A stretch of 64,000 nt of DNA from contig NZ_VFOW01000001.1 in NCBI RefSeq assembly GCF_006716355.1, positions 5,208,001 to 5,272,000 of the forward strand, read 5' to 3'. Shown one piece after another: positions 1 through 8,690 of the stretch; the first letter of the stretch is position 1; each line of letters begins with the position of its first letter. The translations under genes and the position numbers were made by a program. The notes beneath the pieces were generated by a model that saw only the letters and a program-made list of their open reading frames with translations, was not told where the DNA came from and made no database searches. This stretch comes from Stackebrandtia endophytica. GTDB taxonomy: Bacteria; Actinomycetota; Actinomycetes; Mycobacteriales; Micromonosporaceae.

Positions 1-235
1 CTACTCTCCGGTGTCCCTTGGGGACTACTGCGCCGGCTCGAACCACATCCTGCCCACCGGCGGGTGCGCCAGGCACTCCTCGGGGCTGTCGGTGGCGTCG
101 TTCCTGCGCGCCATCCAGGTCATCGAATACGACCGGGCCGCGCTGTCGGAGGTCGCCGAGCACGTGGTCACCCTGGCCGAGGCCGAGGGCCTTCCGGCGC
201 ACGGTCAGGCGGTTCGAGTGAGGTCGTCCAAGTGA
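1..235 (+). CDS. hisD: Histidinol dehydrogenase, C-terminal end (partial)
   Basis: The window opens inside this gene; the reading frame runs from base 2 to a TGA at 233-235. HisD carries out the last two oxidations of histidine synthesis, L-histidinol to L-histidine, with NAD and a zinc ion. The visible 77 residues carry the family's C-terminal signature: [21 protein letters not shown], containing the conserved G-D-Y-x-A-G-x-N-H-x-L-P-T block whose His and Asp/Glu residues lie at the active site. The stop codon overlaps the hisC start, so the two are translationally coupled. Identity is clear; the N-terminal part lies outside the window. Confidence 0.95.
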   Translation, partial: YSPVSLGDYCAGSNHILPTGGCARHSSGLSVASFLRAIQVIEYDRAALSEVAEHVVTLAEAEGLPAHGQAVRVRSSK

Positions 236-1311
236 ACTCCATAGACAGGTTGCTGCGTCCCTCGCTGCGCGGTCGCCGTCCCTACGGTGCGCCGCAGTTG
301 GACGTGTCCGTTCGGCTCAACACCAACGAGAACTCCTACCCGCTGCCGCAGCCGGTCGCCGACGCCGTCGTCCGGGCCGTCGCGGAGGCGGTTCCGCACC
401 TCAACCGCTATCCCGATCGCGATGCGGTGGAACTGCGCACCGAACTGGCGGACTACCTGGGGCACGATCTGACGATCGACCAGGTGTGGGCGGCAAACGG
501 TTCCAACGAGATTCTTCAGCAGCTGTTGCAGGCGTTCGGCGGCCCCGGGCGTGTTGCGCTCGGTTTCACGCCGTCGTACTCGATGCACCCGATCCTGGCC
601 GCCGCCACCGGAACCGACTGGCGTGACGGTGGACGGGATGAGGACTTCACCGTCACCGCCGAGCACGTGGTGGCTCAGATCGAGCGACACAAGCCCGACG
701 TGGTGTTCCTCTGTTCCCCGAACAATCCCACCGGGACCGCGCTGGACCCGGCGGTCGTCACCGCCGCCGTCGAACACGGCGACGCCTTGGTCGTGGTGGA
801 CGAGGCATACGCCGAGTTCGCGCGTGCCGGAACCGTCGGCGCGCTGGAGTTGCTGCCCGGCCGCCTGCGCCTGGTGGTCACCCGCACCATGAGCAAGGCG
901 TTCGGCCTGGCCGGTGCCCGCCTGGGATACCTCGCGGCCGATCCGCAGGTCGTCGACGCGGTGCAGTTGGTCCGGTTGCCGTACCATCTGTCCACTCTGA
1001 CTCAGGTCACCGCAGTGGCCGCACTGCGTCACCGGAAAGCTTTGTTGGCCAATGTGACCGTGATCCGTCACGAACGCGATCGGCTCGTGCGCGAACTGTC
1101 CGACCTCGGGTTGCTCGTGGCGCCCAGCGATGCGAACTTCGTGTTGTTCGGTGGTCTGGCCGATTCCGCCGCGGTGTGGCAATCGTTGGTGGATCGAGGA
1201 GTGTTGATTCGTGATGTGGGAATCGACGGATGGCTACGGGTCACCGCCGGTACCCCCGGCGAGAACGACGCCTTCCTGTCGGCGCTGGCGACCGTGCTCA
1301 AATCCGCATGA
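232..1311 (+). CDS. hisC: Histidinol-phosphate aminotransferase
   Basis: This PLP-dependent class I/II aminotransferase (359 aa) converts imidazole-acetol phosphate to histidinol phosphate with glutamate as donor. The chosen GTG at 232 overlaps the hisD TGA (GTGA), and translation then reads [22 protein letters not shown], the usual HisC N-terminus; an upstream in-frame start at 64 would lie inside hisD and is not supported. Visible motifs are [10 protein letters not shown] near residue 30, [27 protein letters not shown], and the PLP-lysine region [17 protein letters not shown] (SKAFGLAG). The gene is followed by a 53-nt gap before hisB, the only real gap inside the visible his operon. Confidence 0.96.
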   Translation: MNSIDRLLRPSLRGRRPYGAPQLDVSVRLNTNENSYPLPQPVADAVVRAVAEAVPHLNRYPDRDAVELRTELADYLGHDLTIDQVWAANGSNEILQQLLQAFGGPGRVALGFTPSYSMHPILAAATGTDWRDGGRDEDFTVTAEHVVAQIERHKPDVVFLCSPNNPTGTALDPAVVTAAVEHGDALVVVDEAYAEFARAGTVGALELLPGRLRLVVTRTMSKAFGLAGARLGYLAADPQVVDAVQLVRLPYHLSTLTQVTAVAALRHRKALLANVTVIRHERDRLVRELSDLGLLVAPSDANFVLFGGLADSAAVWQSLVDRGVLIRDVGIDGWLRVTAGTPGENDAFLSALATVLKSA

Positions 1312-1364
1312 CCGGCCGATCGCTTCGGCCGCCCAGTGAGAGTTGTGATGAAGGGATGGCCGTG

Positions 1365-1976
1365 ATGAGCCGTACCGCCGTAATCGAACGCACCACCGGT
1401 GAGACGAAGGTGCACGTCGCCGTCGATCTCGACAGCCGAGCCGGGCATGTCGACATCGCCACCGGCGTCGGGTTCTTCGATCACATGCTGCACCAGGTCG
1501 GCAAACACGGTGGGATCGATTTGACCGTGCGCACCGAGGGTGACCTGCACATCGACGCACATCACACGATGGAGGACACCGCGATCGCGTTGGGCGCGGC
1601 ATTGGCCGAGGCGCTGGGGGACAAGGTGGGGATCCGCCGCTACGCCGACGCCTCGGTGCCGCTGGACGAGGTGCTGGCCCGCGCTGTGGTGGACGTGTCG
1701 GGCCGCCCCTACGCCGTTCACGAGGAGCCGCTGGACCTGGCGCCGACCATCGGCCCGGATTACCCCACGAGCATGACGCGGCATATCTTCGAGTCCCTCG
1801 CACACCACGCCCGCATCACCTTGCACGTATCGGTCCTTCGCGCGGCCAACCCCGGTCAGCGGCCCGATGCGCACCACGTAGTAGAGGCGCAGTTCAAGGC
1901 GTTCGCTCGGGCGTTGCGCGGCGCGATCACCCTGGATGGCTCCGCAGGTGTGCCCTCGACGAAGGGTGTGCTGTAA
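1365..1976 (+). CDS. hisB: Imidazoleglycerol-phosphate dehydratase
   Basis: HisB dehydrates imidazole glycerol phosphate to imidazole acetol phosphate using manganese. The protein is 203 aa, normal for the monofunctional actinobacterial enzyme (no histidinol-phosphatase domain). Characteristic metal-binding repeats are visible: GVGFFDHMLHQVGKHG, DLHIDAHHTMEDTAIALGAAL, and later DAHHVVEAQFKAFARALR. The start is ATG 1365 because AAGGG (1351-1355) lies 9 nt upstream; the in-frame ATG at 1356 abuts that ribosome site with no spacing. The protein ends STKGVL, as usual for the family. The next small gene starts immediately after the stop. Confidence 0.96.
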   Translation: MSRTAVIERTTGETKVHVAVDLDSRAGHVDIATGVGFFDHMLHQVGKHGGIDLTVRTEGDLHIDAHHTMEDTAIALGAALAEALGDKVGIRRYADASVPLDEVLARAVVDVSGRPYAVHEEPLDLAPTIGPDYPTSMTRHIFESLAHHARITLHVSVLRAANPGQRPDAHHVVEAQFKAFARALRGAITLDGSAGVPSTKGVL

Positions 1977-2150
1977 GTGGAAGATCTGTGGCCGATCGTT
2001 CTGATGGGATTCGGCGGACTGCTCGCGGGCGGAACCTACTCGTTCTTCAAGCAGGGTCGTAAACCGGCCGCCGTGATCTGCGGACTGTTGACGCTGATCG
2101 CGTTGGGTGGAGCCGTTCTGTGGTGGTTGCCGCAGGGAGGCGGCGGGTGA
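1977..2150 (+). CDS. Small membrane protein inside the his operon
   Basis: A 57-aa open frame begins with GTG directly after the hisB TAA (no spacer) and its TGA (2148-2150) overlaps the hisH GTG at 2147. The product has two hydrophobic stretches, roughly residues 6-20 ([14 protein letters not shown]) and 31-50 ([20 protein letters not shown]), separated by a short basic loop (FKQGRKP), so a two-pass membrane peptide is likely. No catalytic motif is visible. Tight junctions on both sides and a perfect fit between hisB and hisH argue that it is truly translated rather than spacer. Function unknown; it could be a membrane anchor or simply a coupled reading frame. Confidence 0.7.
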   Translation: MEDLWPIVLMGFGGLLAGGTYSFFKQGRKPAAVICGLLTLIALGGAVLWWLPQGGGG

Positions 2151-2758
2151 GCCGACCGAATGTCGTCGTCTTCGACTACGGCTCGGGCAATCTGAGGTCC
2201 GCGCAGCGGGCTTTGGAACGGGCCGGTGCGACCGTGGCCGTCTCCGCCGACCACCGGGTGGCCGGAGATGCCGATGGTCTGGTGGTGCCTGGTGTGGGCG
2301 CGTTCGCCGCGTGCATGGCCGGGATCGTCGACGCCGGTGGCGATGAGGTGATTCGGGCGCGAGTCGCCGAGGATGCGCCGGTCCTCGGAATCTGCGTCGG
2401 TGCCCAGGTGCTGTTCGACGCCGGTGAGGAGCACGGCGTCACCACCGAGGGCCTGGGACTGTTGCCGGGCACGGTGACCCGATTGGCGGCCGAGCGGATC
2501 CCCCACATGGGCTGGAACACCGTCGAGCACGGCGGGATGACACTGTTCGCCGGAATCGAACCGCGGGACCGTTTCTATTTCGTGCACTCTTACGCCGCGC
2601 GCCCGCCGGTGGCCGATGCGGAGGTCGCCACCTGTGTCCATGGTGGACCGTTTGTCGCGGCCGTGGCGCGCGGACCGTTGTCGGCCACCCAGTTCCACCC
2701 GGAGAAGTCCGGGAGAGCCGGGTTGGCCCTGTTGTCGAACTGGGTGAGGAGCCTGTGA
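2147..2758 (+). CDS. hisH: Imidazole glycerol phosphate synthase, glutaminase subunit
   Basis: HisH (203 aa) is a class I glutamine amidotransferase that supplies ammonia to HisF for closure of the imidazole ring. The start is GTG 2147, overlapping the stop of the small membrane gene and preceded by GGGAGG. Motifs: [16 protein letters not shown] at the N-terminus, the oxyanion strand [11 protein letters not shown], the nucleophile region [13 protein letters not shown] (Cys in GICVGAQ), and the catalytic His-Glu pair in [13 protein letters not shown] near the C-terminus. The partner hisF lies two genes downstream in the same operon. The stop overlaps the start of hisA. Confidence 0.96.
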   Translation: MSRPNVVVFDYGSGNLRSAQRALERAGATVAVSADHRVAGDADGLVVPGVGAFAACMAGIVDAGGDEVIRARVAEDAPVLGICVGAQVLFDAGEEHGVTTEGLGLLPGTVTRLAAERIPHMGWNTVEHGGMTLFAGIEPRDRFYFVHSYAARPPVADAEVATCVHGGPFVAAVARGPLSATQFHPEKSGRAGLALLSNWVRSL

Positions 2759-3480
2759 TGCCCGTACTGACCCTGTTTCCCGCGGTGGACGTCACCGGGG
2801 GTAAGGCCGTGCAACTGGTGCAGGGGGTCGCCGGCAGCGAGCGGCATTACGGCGACCCGCTGGCCGCCGCTAGGCAGTGGCAGCGCCAGGGCGCGGAATG
2901 GATCCACCTGGTGGACCTCGACGCCGCGTTCGGGCGCGGGGACAACGCCGCGCTGTTGGCCGAGGTCATCGCGGAGTCCGAGGTGAAGGTGGAGTTGTCG
3001 GGCGGCATTCGTGACGACGCGACACTGCGCCGCGCCCTAGACGCGGGCGCGCACCGGGTCAACATCGGTACCGCCGCACTGGAGGATCCACAGTGGTGTG
3101 ACCGGGTGGTCGCCGAGTACGGCGATCGGGTGGCGGTCGGCCTGGATGTTCGGGACGGCCGATTGGCCGCGCGAGGTTGGACCCGTGAGGGCGGCGAACT
3201 GTTCGAGGTCCTGGAACGTCTGGAGGCGGCAGGGTGCGCTCGCTACGTGGTCACCGACGTGCCCAGCGACGGCATGCTGGCCGGTCCCAACATCGAACTG
3301 CTCGCGCAAGTGTGTGAGCGCACCGGGAAACCGGTCATCGCCAGCGGTGGGGTATCCACTCTGGATGACCTTCGGGAGCTGCGCAAACTCGCCGACGTCG
3401 GGGTCGAGGGCGTCATCGTCGGAACCGCCTTGTATGAAGGCAGATTCACCGTCGAACAGGCTTTGGAGGTATTGACATGA
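2758..3480 (+). CDS. hisA: Phosphoribosyl isomerase (HisA; probably dual HisA/TrpF PriA)
   Basis: A (beta/alpha)8-barrel isomerase of 240 aa that opens the ribose ring of ProFAR in histidine synthesis. In actinobacteria the orthologue PriA also does the TrpF step of tryptophan synthesis; that second role is inferred from lineage and not proven here. Visible: [18 protein letters not shown] (catalytic Asp in PAVD), phosphate-binding [21 protein letters not shown] (R-D-G-R-L loop), the second catalytic Asp in [15 protein letters not shown], and [11 protein letters not shown] 2758 is chosen because AGGAG at 2746-2750 sits 7 nt upstream; an in-frame GTG at 2755 is possible. It overlaps the hisH stop and the ridA start. 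Confidence 0.94.
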   Translation: MPVLTLFPAVDVTGGKAVQLVQGVAGSERHYGDPLAAARQWQRQGAEWIHLVDLDAAFGRGDNAALLAEVIAESEVKVELSGGIRDDATLRRALDAGAHRVNIGTAALEDPQWCDRVVAEYGDRVAVGLDVRDGRLAARGWTREGGELFEVLERLEAAGCARYVVTDVPSDGMLAGPNIELLAQVCERTGKPVIASGGVSTLDDLRELRKLADVGVEGVIVGTALYEGRFTVEQALEVLT

Positions 3481-3911
3481 CCGAACTCGAAGTGGAACGC
3501 GAAGCGGTGGCCCGTGTCGGATCCGGTGGGCCGTGGGAACAGCTGTACGGCTACTCCCGCGCGGTGGCCGCCGGCGACTGGATCGTCTCGGCGGGGTGCA
3601 CAGCGACCGTCGACGGTAAGGTCGTTCACATCGGTGACCCGGGCGCCCAGACCAAGGTCGCCTTCCAGATCGGCTTGGACGGCATCGTGGAGGCCGGCGG
3701 ATCGGTATCGGACGTGGTGCGAACCCGGATGTACGTCACCGATCCGTCCTATGCGGACGCCGTGGGGCGCGCCCACGGTGAACTGTTCGGACTCGTACGG
3801 CCCGCCGCCACTCTGGTGGTGGTGGCGCGACTGCTCGACCCCGATCAGCTCGTCGAGATCGAGATAGAGGCGTACGTTCCGCCGCACCGCCGACAAGCGT
3901 CGTCGGTATGA
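3477..3911 (+). CDS. RidA/YjgF/YER057c-family protein in the his operon
   Basis: A 144-aa protein with the compact RidA fold. RidA proteins usually hydrolyse reactive enamine/imine intermediates made by PLP enzymes. Family marks are [52 protein letters not shown] followed by [39 protein letters not shown]. The usual active-site Arg may be the R of [10 protein letters not shown]. It overlaps hisA by four bases (ATGA) and hisF by four bases, so it is made from the his transcript. A RidA between hisA and hisF recurs in actinobacterial his operons; its exact substrate is not known to me, so no symbol is given. Confidence 0.88.
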   Translation: MTELEVEREAVARVGSGGPWEQLYGYSRAVAAGDWIVSAGCTATVDGKVVHIGDPGAQTKVAFQIGLDGIVEAGGSVSDVVRTRMYVTDPSYADAVGRAHGELFGLVRPAATLVVVARLLDPDQLVEIEIEAYVPPHRRQASSV

Positions 3912-4696
3912 CGGCGAGCGGTACACCGGGCTCATCCCTGGCGGTACGGGTCATTCCCTGTCTCGATGTGGACGCCGGCCGGGTGGTCAAGGGGGTCAAG
4001 TTCCAACAGCTGCGTGACGCCGGAGATCCCGTCGAACTGGCGGCCGCCTACGACGCCGCCGGTGCCGACGAGTTGACGTTCCTGGACGTCACCGCCTCGG
4101 TCGACCGCCGTGAGACCGTCTACGACGTCGTCGCCCGCACCGCCGAATCGGTGTTCATCCCGTTGACCGTCGGCGGTGGAGTTCGTGAGGTCGCCGACGT
4201 CGACCGGCTGCTCCGTGCCGGCGCCGACAAGGTCGGTGTCAACACCGGCGCAGTGGCCGAACCCGACCTCATCGGACGGATCGCCGAACGATTCGGCTCC
4301 CAGGTGCTGGTGTTGTCGCTGGACGTGGCGGCATCACCGGCGATGCCCAGCGGCTATGAGGTCACCACACACGGCGGACGTCGACGAACCGGCCTGGACG
4401 CCGTGGAGTGGGCCCGGCGCGGCGCGGAACTGGGTGCCGGTGAACTGTTGGTCAACTCCATCGACGCCGACGGCACCACCGAGGGGTTCGACCTTCCGCT
4501 GATCGCGGCGGTGCGTGCCGCCGTCGATGTTCCGGTGATCGCCTCCGGCGGTGCCGGAAAGGTCGAGGACTTCGCTCCGGCGGTCGAGGCCGGAGCCGAT
4601 GCGGTGCTCGCCGCCAGTGTCTTCCACTTCGGTCAGTTGTCGATCGGTCAGGTCAAGGCCGGGCTGGCCGAGGCCGGGCACACCGTTCGGTACTGA
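3908..4696 (+). CDS. hisF: Imidazole glycerol phosphate synthase, cyclase subunit
   Basis: HisF (262 aa, with a slightly long N-terminus [10 protein letters not shown]) is the TIM-barrel cyclase that, with HisH, turns PRFAR plus ammonia into imidazole glycerol phosphate and AICAR. Motifs: [20 protein letters not shown] (catalytic Asp in CLDV), [15 protein letters not shown], phosphate-binding [26 protein letters not shown], the second catalytic Asp in [16 protein letters not shown], and [13 protein letters not shown]. The ATG overlaps the ridA stop. This is the last gene of the visible operon; a strong hairpin follows 20 nt later. Confidence 0.97.
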   Translation: MTASGTPGSSLAVRVIPCLDVDAGRVVKGVKFQQLRDAGDPVELAAAYDAAGADELTFLDVTASVDRRETVYDVVARTAESVFIPLTVGGGVREVADVDRLLRAGADKVGVNTGAVAEPDLIGRIAERFGSQVLVLSLDVAASPAMPSGYEVTTHGGRRRTGLDAVEWARRGAELGAGELLVNSIDADGTTEGFDLPLIAAVRAAVDVPVIASGGAGKVEDFAPAVEAGADAVLAASVFHFGQLSIGQVKAGLAEAGHTVRY

Positions 4697-4715
4697 CGCG
4701 GAGTCCCCAAACGAT

Positions 4716-4750
4716 CGATGCCTCCGACCCGCCACGGGTCGGAGGCATCG
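4716..4750. terminator. Bidirectional terminator hairpin between hisF and gluD
   Basis: A perfect 16-bp inverted repeat (arms 4716-4731 and 4735-4750, loop CCA) lies between the two converging operons. There is no clear T-run on either side, as is common in high-GC actinobacteria. Its position 20 nt after hisF and 15 nt after the leftward gluD stop suggests it ends both transcripts. Confidence 0.85.
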
Positions 4751-4764
4751 TGATGATCGGGTGA

Positions 4765-5673
4765 TCAGGGTTTGGCGCCGGGGGCACCGGCTTCCATGGG
4801 AATGGAGGGCTCCACCGTCGCGGCTCCCTTCGCGACCTTGCGCGAGGTCTTCCGTTCCACCACGGTGACGATTTTCGACAGTCCCCACGCCAGAACGAAG
4901 TAGACGAACGCGGCGATGATCAACACCTGCAGGAACGAGTCGGCGTAGTTTCGCCCGATCGTCTCCGCATCGTGCAACAGGTCCGGATAGGTGATCACGT
5001 AGCCCAACGCGGTGTCCTTCAATAGGATCACCAGCTGGGCCAAAACGGCGGGCAGCATGTTGCGGACCGCCTGCGGAAGGACGACCAACCGCATGGTCTG
5101 ACCGTGTCGCAGGCCGATCGCGTGACCGGCCATCGCCTGTCCCGGAGGCAGTGCGTTGATTCCACTGCGCAGAATCTCCGCCAGGACCGCACCGTTGTAA
5201 ACCGACAGGCCCAACACCAGGAACGTCAACCGGCGTCCCTCGGCGTCTATGCCCATGCTCAGCGTTGCACCGAACGCGCCGTCGATCGTGAACGGAATCC
5301 AGATCAGCAGCAGGAGGGGCATCGCGCGGAAGAACTGGACGTACACCGCCGCGACTCCCCGAATCGCCGCGAACCGGGACACTCGACCCATGCCGACGAT
5401 GACGCCCAGCAGCAGCGCACCGATGCTTCCCAGCAGGGCGGCCTTCAACGTGCTCATCAACGCCGGCAACCAGGCGTTCTCGATGATCAGGATGTCCATC
5501 GGGTTGACCCAGCGGGACTGATCGAAGAAGCCCTGATCCGCCAACTGGATACCGGCCAGCGTGAACAGGCCGACGAAGACGATGCCGGTGACGATCGACG
5601 CATTACGGGCCCGACGCCGACCACGGGGGCCCAGGGCGTCGAACAGGACCGTGCTCTTGGGGGATCTACTCAT
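4765..5673 (-). CDS. gluD: Glutamate/amino-acid ABC transporter permease (GluD type)
   Basis: A 302-aa inner-membrane subunit of a polar amino-acid importer of the Corynebacterium GluABCD type. It has a basic N-terminus (PRGRRRARNAS), a first transmembrane helix around residues 28-45, then the BPD_transp_1 domain with several helices. The coupling (EAA) loop that contacts the ATPase reads roughly AEILRSGINALPPGQAMAGHAIGLRHGQ. The C-terminus is a charged tail (VERKTSRKVAKGAATVEPS). It is the last gene of the leftward gluA-B-C-D operon, 10 nt after gluC. Substrate is inferred from gene order and binding-protein type; glutamate, glutamine or aspartate are all possible. Confidence 0.88.
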   Translation of the reverse strand: MSRSPKSTVLFDALGPRGRRRARNASIVTGIVFVGLFTLAGIQLADQGFFDQSRWVNPMDILIIENAWLPALMSTLKAALLGSIGALLLGVIVGMGRVSRFAAIRGVAAVYVQFFRAMPLLLLIWIPFTIDGAFGATLSMGIDAEGRRLTFLVLGLSVYNGAVLAEILRSGINALPPGQAMAGHAIGLRHGQTMRLVVLPQAVRNMLPAVLAQLVILLKDTALGYVITYPDLLHDAETIGRNYADSFLQVLIIAAFVYFVLAWGLSKIVTVVERKTSRKVAKGAATVEPSIPMEAGAPGAKP

Positions 5674-5683
5674 GTTCCGCCCC

Positions 5684-6340
5684 TCACCGTGCGAACTGGG
5701 CGCGCCGTTCGGCGCGGCGGATGAAGTAACTGATGGGCAGGTTGACGATCAGGTAGCAGGCCGCGACACCGAGGATGACCGCCCACAGATCGAACCGGTC
5801 CTGGTTGTCGTTGATGAGGCGCTGCGCCTGCGCCGACAGCTCGGGAACACCGATCACCAACACCAGGGAGCTGTTCTTGACCAGCGCGGTCAACAGCGAA
5901 CCCAGCGGGGGGATCACGGTGCGAAACGCCTGGGGAAGGATGATGTGCCGCAGCGACTGCCCGAAGGTGAGGCCGATCGATCGGGCCGCTTCCGCCTGGC
6001 CGAGGTCGATCGAGTTGATGCCCGATCGAAGCGTCTCGCCCACGAACGCCGCGGTGTAGGTGCCCAACCCGATGATCGCCCACTGCCAGCTGGGCAGCAC
6101 GATCCCGATCTTGGGAAACCCGAAGTACAGGATGAACAGGATCGCCAACAGCGGGACGTTCTTGAACAGACCGGTGTAAGCGGTGGCGACCCATCGTGCC
6201 GGAGGGGCGGGGCTGACATGCATCATCGCCAGGAGCGCCCCGATGATCAGCGCCACGATGAAACTGACCGCGGTCACCCAGATGGTGACCCACAGGCCTT
6301 GGCCCATGGCGTCGACCATGAGGTCAAAGTTGTCGAACAC
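5684..6340 (-). CDS. gluC: Glutamate/amino-acid ABC transporter permease (GluC type)
   Basis: The second membrane subunit of the importer, 218 aa. The start is the GTG whose complement is 6338-6340: AGGAG lies 5 nt upstream on the coding strand, and the protein then reads VFDNFDLMVDAMGQGLWVTIWVTAVSFIVALIIGALLAM, a typical first helix. A further upstream in-frame start at 6376 lacks a ribosome site. The EAA-type loop reads GETLRSGINSIDLGQAEAARSIGLTFGQSLRHIILPQAFR, the classic HAAT permease sequence. It pairs with GluD to form the channel and with GluA for energy. Confidence 0.9.
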   Translation of the reverse strand: MFDNFDLMVDAMGQGLWVTIWVTAVSFIVALIIGALLAMMHVSPAPPARWVATAYTGLFKNVPLLAILFILYFGFPKIGIVLPSWQWAIIGLGTYTAAFVGETLRSGINSIDLGQAEAARSIGLTFGQSLRHIILPQAFRTVIPPLGSLLTALVKNSSLVLVIGVPELSAQAQRLINDNQDRFDLWAVILGVAACYLIVNLPISYFIRRAERRAQFAR

Positions 6341-6409
6341 GAGGACTCCTCGGGAGCGGATGGACGTGGTGCCCACCGAATCTCGGTGGGCACCACATAA
6401 GGAGTGGCC

Positions 6410-7348
6410 TTACTTAGCCTCGTAGTCGTTGATCGCCGGGGTCTCGGGCATGGCCATGCCCGCGCTGCCGTAGGTCAACTCGAAAGCCTTGGCCCAGTCG
6501 CCGTTGTCGTAGGACTCCTGGATCATCGCGTTCATGAACTGGCGCGCCTCGGTCTCGCCGAACTTCATGGCGATGCCGTAGGGCTCGTCACTGAAGATGT
6601 TGGACTCGTCGAGAACCTTGAAGGCGTCCGGCTTGCCCTGAACGAAGCCGTACAGGATGGTGCTGTCGGTGCTGACCGCGTCGTGAGTGCCGTTCTCCAG
6701 CGACTCGGCGCAGGCCGCGTAGTCCTTCAGGGTGCCGATGTTGGCGTCGGGGTTGCGCTCCTCCATGTTGCCGATCGAGCCGGAGCCCTCCGCGATACAC
6801 ACGTTCTTGCCGGCGAGGTCGTCGACCGAGGTGATCTCCTCGTCGTCGGCGGAGACCATCACGTTCTGACCGGTGTAGAAGTACGGGCCGGCGAAGTCGA
6901 AGGAGTCGAGCCGCTCGGGGTACATGCTGTAGCTGGCGATGACCACGTCGACGGTGCCGTCGTTGATGTAGGTCTCGCGGTTCTGCGAGGTGGTCTCGAT
7001 GAACTCGAGGTTGGCGTTCTCGCCCTCCTCGATGACCTCACCGAAGATGCGCTGAGTCAACAGTCGGGCGATCTCGGCGTCGTGGCCTTCGATCTTGTTG
7101 GTGGCGCTGTTCTTCAATCCGATCAGGGGCTGGTCGAACTTCGACCCGACGACCAGCTTGCCCCGCTCCTTGATGTCGGCGATGAGTCCCTCGGGGAACT
7201 CGGTGGCCTGCGTCATCGAGTAGGCGCCGACTTCTTCCTGAAGCTGGTCTTCGGCTTCCTGCTGCTTGCTGGCCTCGCCAGAGCAGGCGGACAGTGCCAG
7301 GGCCGCGACGGCGACGCCGACGAGGGCTGCTTTGCGAATCATTCGCAT
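6410..7348 (-). CDS. gluB: Glutamate/amino-acid ABC transporter substrate-binding lipoprotein (GluB type)
   Basis: A 312-aa SBP_bac_3 protein that captures the amino acid outside the membrane. The N-terminus MRMIRKAALVGVAVAALALSACSGE is a lipoprotein signal with lipobox LSAC, so the mature protein is lipid-anchored at the Cys near residue 22. The binding fold is visible from about residue 60 (IKERGKLVVGSKFDQPLIGLKN ... INDGTVDVVIASYSMYPERLDSFDFAGPYFYTGQNVMV), including the S/T-x-x-x-R region that grips the alpha-carboxylate. ATG 7348 has GAAAGGA about 11 nt upstream; an earlier TTG is unlikely. It lies 51 nt after gluA. Confidence 0.92.
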   Translation of the reverse strand: MRMIRKAALVGVAVAALALSACSGEASKQQEAEDQLQEEVGAYSMTQATEFPEGLIADIKERGKLVVGSKFDQPLIGLKNSATNKIEGHDAEIARLLTQRIFGEVIEEGENANLEFIETTSQNRETYINDGTVDVVIASYSMYPERLDSFDFAGPYFYTGQNVMVSADDEEITSVDDLAGKNVCIAEGSGSIGNMEERNPDANIGTLKDYAACAESLENGTHDAVSTDSTILYGFVQGKPDAFKVLDESNIFSDEPYGIAMKFGETEARQFMNAMIQESYDNGDWAKAFELTYGSAGMAMPETPAINDYEAK

Positions 7349-7399
7349 GCTTGCCTGATTCCTTTCAATCAATGGATGCCGACACCGATGACGGTGTGA

Positions 7400-8158
7400 C
7401 TAATGGGACAGCACCTTGGACAGGAAGTCCTGTGCTCGTTCGGTCTGCGGGTTGTCGAAGAAGTCCGCCGGGGGAGCGACCTCGACGATCTGGCCGTCGG
7501 CCATGAAGACGACCTTGTGGGCGGCGCGGCGGGCGAAGCCCATCTCGTGGGTGACCACGACCATGGTCATTCCCTCCCGGGCCAGGTCCTGCATGACGTC
7601 CAGGACCTCGTTGATCATCTCGGGGTCGAGCGCCGAGGTGGGTTCGTCGAACATCATCAGCTTCGGATCCATTGCCAGGCCGCGAGCGATGGCGACCCGC
7701 TGCTGCTGTCCGCCCGACAGCTGAGCGGGGTAGGCGTTGGCCTTGTCGGCCAGCCCGACGCGGTCCAACAACGCACGGGCGCGCTTGTCGGCGTCGCCCT
7801 TGGAGAGCCTGCGGACCTTGGTGGGGCCCAAAGTGATGTTCTGGAGAACGGTCAGGTGTGCGAACAGGTTGAAGTGCTGGAAGACCATCCCGACGTTGGA
7901 GCGGAGCTCGGCGAGCTGTCGGCCCTCGGCGGGCAGTGGTTTTCCGTCGACCTCGACGGTTCCCGAATCGATGGTCTCCAACCGGTTGATGGTTCGGCAC
8001 AGCGTCGACTTACCGGACCCCGAGGGCCCGATCAGCACGACGACCTCACCGGGCATCACGGTCAGGTCGATGTCCTGAAGTACGTGATTGTCACCGAAGA
8101 ACTTGTTCACCTGTGACATGTGGACAAGCGGCGTCTGCGTCGTCGTATCGGTTTCCAT
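7400..8158 (-). CDS. gluA: Glutamate/amino-acid ABC transporter ATP-binding protein (GluA type)
   Basis: A 252-aa ABC ATPase that energises the importer at the inner face of the membrane. Motifs in order: Walker A GPSGSGKST near residue 44, Q-loop FQHFNLF, signature LSGGQQQRVAIARGLA, Walker B LMMFDEPTSALDP, and H-loop VVVTHEMGFARR. This is the polar amino-acid (HisP/GlnQ) subfamily. It is the first gene of the leftward operon, so the promoter should lie in the 532-bp divergent gap upstream. Confidence 0.94.
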   Translation of the reverse strand: METDTTTQTPLVHMSQVNKFFGDNHVLQDIDLTVMPGEVVVLIGPSGSGKSTLCRTINRLETIDSGTVEVDGKPLPAEGRQLAELRSNVGMVFQHFNLFAHLTVLQNITLGPTKVRRLSKGDADKRARALLDRVGLADKANAYPAQLSGGQQQRVAIARGLAMDPKLMMFDEPTSALDPEMINEVLDVMQDLAREGMTMVVVTHEMGFARRAAHKVVFMADGQIVEVAPPADFFDNPQTERAQDFLSKVLSH

Positions 8159-8690
8159 GCGTGTCCCTGCGAGTAGACCCGGGCGGGTGCGAAAGGCTGA
8201 TGGTTACTACGGGGCGGTAATGCGTTGCGATATTAGTGCCCTGGCTCACGGTCGATCACGGGGGTGACAACACAGGCCCGCCTGGAGCATTTCGTTATAC
8301 CAGCTAGATACGGGTCCTTTCCAGCATCGCCGATTACAATCCGGCAACTAGTTCGTCACGAACCCGCTGGTCCCCAAAGCGACGAAAGTCCGTTTAGTTG
8401 CGTATGTCCACGGTGGCCATTCGATGGACGGGTGTTCCATTCGCGGTGATCGATTCGGTGCGATGAAATGGAAATGTCACAGGGTGCTCGTATGTTGTGA
8501 TTCGCATGGGTGGTCTTCCGGTGCTGGTTGTGACGCCCATCGCTTGGGGATCACGCGTCGCGGGCGGTGAGCTGGTAACACGTCGGCGGCAATGAGGCGT
8601 AAGGACCGGATCGCGGTTGCGGTGCGGACATTCCCGAGTCAATATGACCAAGCGGTATCTGTGCCGCCTCAATTTCTCCAAGGAGGTCGT
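8159..8690. other. Long divergent intergenic region between gluA and the ABC exporter
   Basis: This 532-bp gap should hold promoters for gluA (leftward) and the exporter operon (rightward). It is visibly richer in A/T than the flanking genes around 8220-8480. I see one short palindrome (GTTCG-TCA-CGAAC, 8351-8363) and a TATAAC hexamer on the minus strand near 8290-8297 with no convincing -35. No RNA gene or protein-coding frame was convincing. The strong AAGGAGGT at 8680-8687 is the exporter ribosome-binding site. Confidence 0.5.

Noticed and set aside
205-1182. Long leftward open frame over hisC (325 codons)
   Set aside because: It lies antisense to a clear hisC gene, has Gln/His/Gly/Arg-rich composition, and is a by-product of high GC codon use.
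1313-1331. Hairpin CGGCCG/CGGCCG between hisC and hisB as a terminator
   Set aside because: Only 6 bp and inside a continuous operon; probably incidental.
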